From the NCBI GenBank assembly GCA_003550305.1, contig QKYT01000026.1, positions 224,053-288,052 on the forward strand: a stretch of 64,000 nt of DNA, given 5' to 3'. Made by a program: the position numbers and the translations under genes. This document shows positions 55,425-64,000 of the stretch, in pieces (position 1 is the first letter of the stretch; the number at the start of each line of letters is the position of its first letter). The notes beneath the pieces were generated by a model that made no database searches, had not been told where the DNA came from, and was given only the letters and a program-made list of their open reading frames with translations. This DNA comes from Glomus cerebriforme. Lineage: Eukaryota > Glomeromycota > Glomeromycetes > Glomerales > Glomeraceae.

Positions 55425-56456
55425 GTGAATTATCATCATTCTTTGATTTCTTTTTTGTTCAATATGCAACATATGATTAAAAGATTACTTTCAGTGAATG
55501 GAAATAATATAAATCAAGCTAAACAAGAATTGAAATGGCTTACACAACATGTATTACAAAAAACAAGAAAAAATTCTTTTCTATTAAAAGAAAAAAATTT
55601 AAATGATTTTGAAAAAAATTTATTAAATGAATTAATTAATGAAAGAGTTGAAAAATCGAAACCTTTACAATATATACTTGGTACACAACCATTTTGTGAT
55701 TTAGAAATCATCACTGAATCACCCGTATTGATTCCAAGGTGGGAAACAGAAGAATGGACAAGCAAAGTGATTTCGATGCTTGTACCATTTCTTCAACTAC
55801 GAAAAGATAAAGTAAGAACAAAATTTGAAATTTTAGATGTATGTACAGGATCAGGATGTATTGCATTATCACTTGCTCATCATCTTCCGACAAATTCAAG
55901 TAATATACATGGTATAGATATATCATCTAATGCACTCTCACTTGCAAAATTAAATTATTTTACATTTAATTCCAAAAATCAATTAAAAAATTCAGTAAAT
56001 TTCTCTAAATTGGATATTTTAAATGCTTCACAAAATGAAATCGATCTATTCGTTAAAAAATCCACGGAAAATGGAAAAGGATTTAACATGATATTATCAA
56101 ATCCACCTTATGTCACTCATAAAGAATATGAAACATTAACGGATGATGTTAAATTATGGGAAGATAAGATCGCTCTAATTGCTGATAAAGATGGAATCGC
56201 ATTTCATGAACGTATCGCACATCTTGCCACTAAAAATAATGGATTATTATATATCAAAGATAATATGCAAAATGATTTGCCACAGTTGATCATGGAAATT
56301 GGCGGAAGTCATCAAGTTAAGAAGGTTATTGATTATTTAAAGAATTGTGGCTTTAAACATTTGGAAATTTGGAAAGATGCTGCAAAAAAAGATCGTTGCG
56401 TTGTTGCTAAATATTCGGAAAATTTTCCGGTGAGTTATTATGATCGGAACAATTAA
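55425..56456 (+). CDS. MTQ1: Release-factor glutamine methyltransferase HemK1/Mtq1 (mitochondrial type)
   Basis: Intronless, 343 residues from 55425. Starts at 55464 (MQHMIKRLL) or 55473 would also be plausible. The N-terminal helical bundle contains QAKQELKWLTQHVL and ERVEKSKPLQYILGTQPF. The SAM-binding motif is LDVCTGSGCIALSLAHHL. The motif NMILSNPPYVTHKEYE carries the NPPY that positions the target Gln, and QLIMEIGG lies near the end. The full-length PrmC/HemK architecture with an N-terminal domain distinguishes it from the shorter HEMK2. Yeast Mtq1 methylates mitochondrial release factor Mrf1. A mitochondrial location is inferred from family and from the basic N-terminus. Confidence 0.94.
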   Translation: MNYHHSLISFLFNMQHMIKRLLSVNGNNINQAKQELKWLTQHVLQKTRKNSFLLKEKNLNDFEKNLLNELINERVEKSKPLQYILGTQPFCDLEIITESPVLIPRWETEEWTSKVISMLVPFLQLRKDKVRTKFEILDVCTGSGCIALSLAHHLPTNSSNIHGIDISSNALSLAKLNYFTFNSKNQLKNSVNFSKLDILNASQNEIDLFVKKSTENGKGFNMILSNPPYVTHKEYETLTDDVKLWEDKIALIADKDGIAFHERIAHLATKNNGLLYIKDNMQNDLPQLIMEIGGSHQVKKVIDYLKNCGFKHLEIWKDAAKKDRCVVAKYSENFPVSYYDRNN

Positions 56457-56656
56457 ATCGAAAATCACCTAGACACCTACCAAAGATAGTAACCCTTTTA
56501 GCTTTAAATAGTTAGTTGTCATACAAAGGCTTAAATATTTGATTATTTCGTATTTATATATTTTTACAAAAAAAACAATAAAAATAATAATTTTCACCGC
56601 ATACTTTTTGATACTTTCATTAAAGTTTGACTGTTAAAGTTTGCCAAGTCAAAATA

Positions 56657-58266
56657 ATGTATACCCCTACTCGCCGTGGTTTTATTAATGGAGTTGATAA
56701 AGTAGCCAATTCGGTTATATTTGCAATTGGACCTGTATTTATCGTATTGGCTATAGGCTTGATTGGAATGGCTACGTTGACATATTTTACTGTTGTATTT
56801 CCTTTTTTTTATCAATGGGATGACGATTACATTTGGACAAAATTTTCTTATTATGCTGGATTATTATTTAGCATATATATGGTGGTTTGTATCTTTTTCC
56901 ATTATTATATGGCGATTAGAACAAAGCCTGGAGGTGTCTTGAATGCTGGAACTGCTGGAGCGGTAAGATTCATTCAAATGCTTGAATAATTTAGTTTTAA
57001 TTGGATTTAATTGATTTAATTGATTTAATTGATATTAAAAAAAAAATTTATGTTCTTTACATAGGAATCAGATCCAACCCTACAAGGATTATTCATTGAA
57101 TTGGAGGAATATCAAGAATTTCCGAAAACATGCAAAAAATGTAAATTAAATCGTATTAAAATTATGTATGAATTTTTTTTATATTAATATTTTGTTTTTT
57201 TTATAAAAAAAAAACAAACAAACAAATAAATAGGTCATCTTCCAAAACCTGAAAGAGCACATCATTGTTCAGTGTGTAAAAAATGCGTATTAAGATTTGA
57301 TCACCATTGTCCATGGATAGCGAATTGTGTTGGACATTTTAATCATAGATATTTTTTACTTTTTATGACTTATTTGGTGCTTTCTTGTTTTTATTTTGTT
57401 GCCGTTGGATGGAAAGTTTTTTTAATCAGTCTTGATTTTGAACAAGAGGTGATTAATAATATAAATTTAGGGGGACATAACAGATTGGGTTTAAATTTAA
57501 CAATTTGTTTTTTTTTATAAAGTGGGACTATTGGATGCCACGACCTTATATGGCTTTAACATTCTTGCTTGCTGTCGCGATTGGAATAGCATTAGGTATG
57601 TTTAATTTATAATTGAAATTATTATTATTGAAAGATAAAATAAAATTAAATGAATTTAAAAATATCTATAGGAGGAATGTGCTCATGGCATTATTTTTTA
57701 GTAAGTTATTAAAATATAAATTATATTTAAAATATTATTTGTTTTTTTTTAATTAACTTTTTTTTCTAGGTTTTAACATCACAAACTACAGTAGAATTTT
57801 ATAATAATCAATATGCAAAACGTTCAGCTCAACAAAAAGGAGAGGTAGTGAAATAAATAAATTTAAACAAATTAATTTTATATTAATTATTATATTGATT
57901 TTTTTTTTAGGTATACGTAAACCCATTTGATTTGGGTTGCTTAAATAATTTACGTCAATTCTTTAATGTTGGTCAAAATTAGTAAGTAATTATTTTGAAC
58001 TTAATTTATCACGTGATCTTACTGAGGTTTAACTTTACAATTTTTTTTTTTTAAAAAAACCAGCAAATAGTAAGTAAAACAAAACAAAAAAATTACTAAT
58101 AATTATAATTTTGAAATATAATTATTAATAATTTTATTTTTATAGCCCAATCTATACGATATTTCTTCCTATACCTATATCACCACCGGGTAATGGTAAA
58201 ATATGGGAGAAGAATTCAATGCATTATTCAACAGTTCATGATGATATTTCAGATGATACTGACTAA
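56657..58266 (+). CDS. DHHC-type palmitoyltransferase (ZDHHC16-like)
   Basis: Eight exons (56657-56962, 57065-57140, 57234-57448, 57523-57595, 57672-57700, 57770-57844, 57911-57981, 58146-58266) give 321 residues. It has two N-terminal helices ([38 protein letters not shown]), then the Cys-rich domain beginning [21 protein letters not shown]. The catalytic DHHC is in [15 protein letters not shown] (about residues 145-159). Two more helices follow ([34 protein letters not shown]). The TTxE motif is [11 protein letters not shown], and an [15 protein letters not shown] block follows. It S-acylates membrane-associated proteins, probably in the Golgi or ER. The exact subfamily is uncertain; spacing resembles ZDHHC16/Pfa-type enzymes. 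Confidence 0.92.
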
Positions 58267-61161
58267 ACATAATCAGCGACATTTATAATATATATTCATC
58301 CTATTAGCTTGTTAAAGCTTTAACGTTTGTATATATTATTTTTTTCATAGACGTAATAATTATATTAATCAAAATATTTGAGATTATTACCTTTTTTTTT
58401 TTGCATTTAGTGTATCTTTGATCAAAAAATTTCAACTTTATCTATTTGAATTCCATTTTAAATTCGATTACTTCTCATATATATATATATATTTGGGTTT
58501 ATCGTACAACAAAGATTTTACGCGTAGATTTTTTCCATAAATGGTATTTATTAAAGGTCAATGCGTGTGAGAATAAAAAAAAAACTAAAAAAAAAAAAAT
58601 TATTAGACTACAGGATAATATTCTAACTAAATATCAACTAAATCAGCAAAAGTTTGTAACCAAATTAGATAATAAAAAGGGAGAATAAAAATCAAAAGTT
58701 AATTGTTTATAACCATTATAATAATACAATTACTGTAATTACTGTTTATGATATTCCCTTATTATTAAAAAAATATATATATATATACATATATATATAA
58801 CAGACTTTTTTTTTAAAAAATGTAAACGAAATTAAACTTGATAATTACAATGTGTGAAAAATTACTAAATATAGATAATATTAAATTAATGCCAAGTAGA
58901 TCAATTTGTATAACTCACGTGGGATTTTTTTTTAAAAAAAATCAACTTATAAAGGGGGAAGTCGGAATGTTTACGGAAGTTTGAATGACGCAATAACTTA
59001 GGTAATCAAATAAAAATCAAATAGGTGAAGATTTACATCGGAAAATTTGAGAAAAAGCACAAAGTTTAAAAATGAGATGGCATGAGAAAATTGTGATTAA
59101 ATTTCAGCTGCAAATTAGCCGCTTTATATATTCTTGCTTACATGATAAAAAAAAGTTCGGACCGTTATATTATTATAATATCAAAATACAATGAAAGGTA
59201 ATTAAAGTAGTTATTTGAAAGAGTTTGTGTATGTATAACAAAAATAAATAAACAAAAAAACAATAATTTTGGAAATACTAAAGGTTGTGTTACATACAAA
59301 AAAAAAAAAAGAACATTAGTGGTTAAAATATATTTTTTATTTGACATGCAAAAAATAAAAAAATAACAATTTCAATGTATTTCATAAAAAGTAAATTTAT
59401 GAAAGGAATTTGGTACAACAACAATATATCATTGTATAATATGAATTTTTCTTCTTTTTTTTTTCTTTTTAGAAAGGAAAAAAACTTTCACAGGAAAAAT
59501 AAAATAAATAAATAAATAAATTTATATAAATTTATATAAAATAAAAAAAAACAGGTTAAAAAACCAGAAATTTAAATATTGTATGAATGAATGAGATTCC
59601 CTTTATAGATAATTAGTGGTACATATTTTAATAAAAATATTAGTAATATATCAAATTAAGTTAGAATCAATTTCAGTTTTTTTGATGTAAAAAAGAAACT
59701 CCGAATCAAATATAATAATAAAAATCTTTTTTTAAACTTTTTTACCTTTTAAATAAAATTAATTTTAGTCTAAAGCTTGGATGATGATATTCACATTGTT
59801 TAGGTAGATCTAAACGATTCTCCAAAAGTAACTTTTTTTACGACTAATAATCAATTGGAAAAGCACTTATTTTTCTTCGGGCAACACATGAATTTTGGGG
59901 GAAGAGCTTTTAACTTTATCTGGATTAAATAAAGGTGAGAAAATTTATTTTTTCAAATTTTTCGCATGTGACCAATCGACAATTTTCGATTAGGGTTGAT
60001 CGTCCTGTTTTCTTACGATTAAATATTGTAAAGTGCAAATATGTAATAAAAAAATAGATTTTGCGGAGAAATGATATTTCCAATTTGTCTATTTGTATGT
60101 TATAATATAGAAATATGTATAATCCAATCATACCTGAATTTATCTGTACACAAAAAAAATTGAACGATTAGAAAAGAAATTTGTCTGTACAAAAAAAAAC
60201 AACTTTACATCCACATACGGTTGTTATTTATTTTAATATAAATTATTTGAGGCGCAGATGATATTCATTGAACAATATCTATAATTTTTTATTTAACTTT
60301 TAGTAACACAGTTTCTTTACATTTTTTTTTTTGTAACATGTGTACATCTAGCGTATTTTCTAACGTTCTACATGATATTTGTGTTACTGAATGGGCAGAG
60401 CAATTTGCAGAAATCACAGACTTGGGCGTGAATTATTTACTGGTTAAGTCAGTCATATTTATATCATGCATGCCCCCAAATAATAAACAAAAAGACGCAA
60501 ACCTCAGATTTACTTTTATATACTATTACGGTATTACTCTAAATTTTATATAATTTTATATTATGCTTATGTACGTCACCGTTGAAAATTGGCGATTTCT
60601 TCTTTTTTTTTTTCTTATCCTACATACCTTTTTAACACCCTACTTTCACACTTTGCCACATTTTTTTTTTTTGAGGTTACATACATTATTAGTTTTGAAA
60701 TATTGCTGATCATATCTTTTTGCCCCTTACACACTCGCTTTTTCTGTTCGACTTTTTTTTTTAAAAAAAAAAATAAGAGTACTTTAAAAAACCTTTTTAT
60801 TTTTATTTTTTTATTTTTTATTTTTTTTTTCATATATTCTGTTCAAAATAAATCTTTGTTAACCCTTTGTTACAAAGAATTTATCATAATCTTAATTATA
60901 ATCATATATATATATATATTTTATAAACAAAAAGGTAAAAAAAAAAAAAAAATTTCAAATATAATTTTATTTTCTTCACTCTCTTTTTCTTCATATTATG
61001 AACTTTATTTAATAAATTTTATATGAAAAAATATATATATATATAATTTTTTATATAAAATCATTTATTTAAAAATAATTTTAAAAAAGATCGATATATT
61101 TTAAATAAATCAACGTGATTTTTTCTTAAAAATATTTTTTCTTTTCCTAGTTTACATCTGA
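58267..61161. other. 2.9-kb region upstream of the GATA-factor gene
   Basis: The longest gene-free stretch besides the left end. It is extremely AT-rich, with several (AT)n runs (58480-58490, 58774-58798, 60905-60920, 61031-61044), T-tract/A-tract junctions (58806-58820, 58925-58941, 60753-60773) and CACGTG at 58916-58921. Small frames (for example at 60338) have no recognisable similarity. It probably holds a long promoter and leader of the GATA gene; an unannotated RNA gene cannot be excluded. Confidence 0.45.
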
Positions 61162-61859
61162 ATGGCTCCGACAAAACTCAAGATCAAAGGAAATAAAGCA
61201 TTCTCATTATTATCGATTGAAACTGACGAAGATTTGTCTAAAACATGGCGTTTAATGACAAAAGTTAAAGATGCATTAGAATATGGAATGCGTCTGGAAA
61301 ATTTATCTTGGAGACTTTGGTTCATGCATCACCTTATGGTTCATGATCATAAATCTATATCTCAAACACAATTTAGAAAATTATCTACTGCTACAACTAA
61401 AAAATTAGAAAATGAAAAAGCTACTAATTTAAAACAATTGGCAGCTCCACTTTATCGACCTCCGAATAATAGACCTGCTGAAATTTTAGAAAAGAAAGGA
61501 AAAAGAAAACATCCTAAAAAAAATTCTCCCACTACTGTTACTACTACTGGATCACAAATAAAAAAGGCTAATCAAAAGACGAAAAATATTAAAACTGTCG
61601 TTGAATCTACTTCTAATGAAATAGCTACTTCTTCAACTTCAACTAATAATATTAATAATGATAATAATGCTGAAGCTAGTGATAATTCACAAAATGATTA
61701 TGGAAATAATGATGAAATAATTGCCACAGTTAATGATCAAAACAACACTGATTTATTGGATTTGGATCTTGATGATAATCACATGAGTTGTAAGTTTTTT
61801 TTTTTATATATATATATATATTTATTTATTTATTATTAGTATTAATTATATGTTACTCC

Positions 61860-61891
<32 letters not shown>

Positions 61892-63472
61892 TTGGTATGG
61901 ATGATATGTTCAGATTTAGCGACGTTAATCAAGATTTCTATTTACGTCAATATACCAATGATCAAGATCCATATCAAGTCGTTTCATTACCAGGACTTTT
62001 CACTCGATCATTTGATGCTCACGCTATATTAGATCCTAATAATCAACAACCCACAATGATGGTTGAATTAAATGATGTTTTGAAAGTTCATCAACATTTT
62101 TATCCTTCTTCTGATTCATCGGGTCCACCTTCTCCTACGGATTGGTATGCACAACCAAATTCGGAAATGCAATCAAGTTTACAATATCAAATGAATGTTG
62201 TTAGAACAACTTCTGCTGGAGGATTATTGCACGATGCTGTTTATGTTAGAAATACTGATCATTCACCTTCACATATCAACGTCAATTCCATGTCATTGAA
62301 TACTTCACATGGTAATACTCCGCTTAATACTCCTCTTAATACTCCTCTCAATACTCCTACTACTACTGATTTACCAAACGGAAATCTTATGAGTGGATTG
62401 TCATCATATATGAATCAATATTCTTCTGAACAAAATAACACAAATGGTACGTCGATTTCTCTTGGACGACAACAACATCATCATCATCATCAACAATCTC
62501 AACAAGGTTCGTCAAAATCAGTTGCTTCTTCAACTTCGCCAACATCTACTACATCATCGATGGATACATCATCTGTCGCTGCTCGTCCTTCCGTTAATAA
62601 TTCAACGACCTCAACAAATTCAACAACTGAAAATAGTAAACCTAAAAAGGCCCATTCTAATGGTGAACAACAATGTTTCAATTGTGGCGTAACTTCTACT
62701 CCTCTTTGGAGGCGTTCAGCCAATGACGAACTCCTATGTAACGCTTGTGGCTTATAGTAAGTAACTTTTTTTTTTAAAAAATATATATATATATTCCATA
62801 TATAATAATTAATTAAATTGTATTAATAACATTTACTTTTTTCACTTTTTATTAAATTAGCCTGAAATTACACAAGATGGCTCGTCCAAAGACTATGAAG
62901 CCACACATTGTACGCAAGGATGCTCGTGATGATGAAGCTGCACAACCTGTTTGTTCAAATTGTGGAACAATGACTACGCCATTATGGAGACGGGATGAAG
63001 AAGGACAAACGCTATGCAATGCTTGCGGCTTATAGTAATTATAAATTTTTTTTTTTTTAAAAAAAAAAAATCAATATATATATTTATATATATATTCATT
63101 CAATCCTTTTTTTATTTTAGTTTCAAATTACATCATGAGAGGCGCCCGCTATCTATGAAGACTGACATCATAAAAAAACGGCAGCGGTATGAGAATGGAC
63201 AAGCACCTAATCGACGTGGAGCGAAAAAACAACGATCACATGATATAGCCCAACAGGAAGCTCAACCACAACCACCACCACAAAGTCAACAACAAGTTAT
63301 ATATAGTGAATCTAACGGGTCTATACCTGTTCCCTCAACAACTTCTTCAGTAGGACCAATTTCAGTTGGGCAGTCATCTAGCTCAGGATTGCCTATACGT
63401 CAATCATCTACAAACACCTCCACCGCTGTTACCACCGCTACCAGCACCGCTATTAATGGAGGATATCAATGA
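61162..63472 (+). CDS. GATA-type transcription factor with two zinc fingers and an AreA/Nit2-like N-terminal box
   Basis: Four exons (61162-61789, 61892-62756, 62861-63034, 63121-63472) give 672 residues. The N-terminus has [26 protein letters not shown] (given here as two parts: [15 protein letters not shown] and [11 protein letters not shown]). This resembles the DUF1752 box of nitrogen regulators AreA, Nit2 and Gln3. The middle is Ser/Thr/Asn/His-rich ([22 protein letters not shown]). Two class-IV fingers follow, both C-x2-C-x17-C-x2-[15 protein letters not shown] and [14 protein letters not shown], each followed by LCNACGLY then x-KLH. An intron splits each finger at the same codon (TA|C/T of the Tyr). 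The C-terminus is basic then Gln/Pro/Ser-rich. One-finger proteins are usual in nitrogen control and two-finger ones in iron control (SreA), so the role is undecided. Confidence 0.9.
61860..61890. repeat. T16-A15 junction forming the 3' end of an intron
   Basis: A perfect T-tract followed by an A-tract, ending directly in the AG acceptor of GATA-gene intron 1. It is self-complementary over 15 bp. Confidence 0.85.
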
Positions 63473-63909
63473 GATCAACTCAAATTAGAAATAATTGTTC
63501 CTTCATTTATATTTTTGTTTTTTTTTTTTTTTTTTTAATAATTGGCTAAATTAATTTTTATTATATATATATTGGAGTCTTGATTGCAAACCAATTGATA
63601 TATAAAATATCATTATCAAATTGAACATTTATTAAAATGTCAAGGGAAAGAATGATATTTTATTTGGACTTTAAAAACTTTCTTTTTCGTTTACATTGAA
63701 CGACTTCACAATGAAATTTGCTTTTTTTTTTTCAAAGAGCATACGATATTCATTATCACACAATAATATAACATCATCATCATCTCCTTAAACATCGCAT
63801 CAGATTAAACAAAAAAATGTGTTATCAGTCGATTTAATAATAATTCAATTGTATTGGATTTGTGTACGATAAGATTCAACACATGAGAAACGAAATGTAT
63901 AAATAATAT

Positions 63910-63960
<51 letters not shown>

Positions 63961-64000
63961 AAAAAAAGTTTCATAGTTTATTTAGACGGTATTTGGATTA
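63473..64000. other. 3' flank of the GATA gene with a long poly-A
   Basis: Contains a T-tract at 63520-63537, an (AT) run at 63561-63570, and an uninterrupted 46-nt A homopolymer at 63911-63956. No further gene begins before the window edge. Confidence 0.6.
63911..63956. repeat. Pure 46-nt poly-A tract
   Basis: The longest homopolymer in the window. No target-site duplication or retroelement body is visible beside it. Confidence 0.9.

Noticed and set aside
60338..60553. 71-codon frame upstream of the GATA gene
   Set aside because: No recognisable motif, no good splice partners and extremely AT-rich context; at most an upstream frame in a long leader.
60589..61026. 145-codon Phe/Ile-rich frame
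   Set aside because: Built from T- and A-tracts; composition mirrors the DNA and there is no domain signal.
63911..63956. Poly-A as the tail of a retrocopy or LINE
   Set aside because: No retroelement frame or target-site duplication next to it; treated as a simple homopolymer.
1..64000. tRNA, rRNA or CRISPR arrays
   Set aside because: No GGTTCGA-type T-loop with a matching acceptor stem, no rRNA-like conserved blocks and no regularly spaced repeats were found by reading; a tRNAscan/Infernal run would be decisive.

Overview
The window is nuclear DNA of a filamentous fungus. It is very AT-rich (roughly 70-75% by eye), gene-dense, and its genes carry many short introns (about 50-200 nt, GTAAGT-like donors, AG acceptors). 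Gene content is fungal: chitin deacetylase, an AcuK/Ert1-type Zn2Cys6 regulator, a two-finger GATA factor with an AreA/Nit2-type N-terminal box, and a Pdx2 glutaminase. Base composition, gene style and a degenerate Plavaka/KDZ-like transposase tail suggest Mucoromycota, most likely an arbuscular mycorrhizal fungus (Glomeromycotina, Rhizophagus-like). This is inference; no species marker is present. I rebuilt 29 protein genes by hand-splicing, and every spliced model closes in frame. No tRNA, rRNA or CRISPR array was recognised.

Layout. 1-2787: transposon-derived sequence and AT-rich spacer. 2788-14275: HAD phosphatase, flap endonuclease FEN1, Ert1/AcuK regulator, EMC6, a long intronless CTC1-like telomere protein, and the small U2AF subunit. 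14958-21327: GTP cyclohydrolase I, an Arg/Glu-rich disordered protein, the Pdx2 glutaminase, and the GID-complex subunit MAEA/Fyv10. 21647-30354: an SGNH/PC-esterase-like membrane protein, MOB1, PRP38, a secreted CAP protein, a four-helix membrane protein, and a small Cys-rich GPI protein. 32124-42471: NSE4, biotin synthase, COX11, IMP4, a C9orf85-like zinc protein, and a beta-repeat (GIN/DUF4097-like) membrane protein. 42997-50427: GPI-type chitin deacetylase and a 1193-residue GMC oxidoreductase fused to an alpha/beta hydrolase. 52118-63472: an SR splicing factor, two head-to-head HemK-type methyltransferases, a DHHC palmitoyltransferase, and the GATA factor.

Functional grouping. Genes alternate strand almost one by one between 14 and 40 kb, giving short shared promoters and short convergent 3' gaps. 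Several head-to-head pairs are functionally related: BIO2/COX11 (both mitochondrial), HEMK2/HEMK1 (both release-factor glutamine methyltransferases) and IMP4/C9orf85-like. Three splicing factors (U2AF35, PRP38, SR protein) and three cofactor genes (GCH1, PDX2, BIO2) are present but not clustered. ACGCGT boxes concentrate on the two DNA-maintenance genes FEN1 and NSE4. CACGTG boxes recur in spacers.

The most notable points are the GMC-hydrolase fusion, the HEMK pair, the ACGCGT boxes, the duplicated GATA-finger exon, a MopE-like calcium loop in the chitin deacetylase, the CTC1 candidate, and a recurrent T-tract/A-tract junction near starts and splice sites. I do not see a convincing wholly new multi-gene system.
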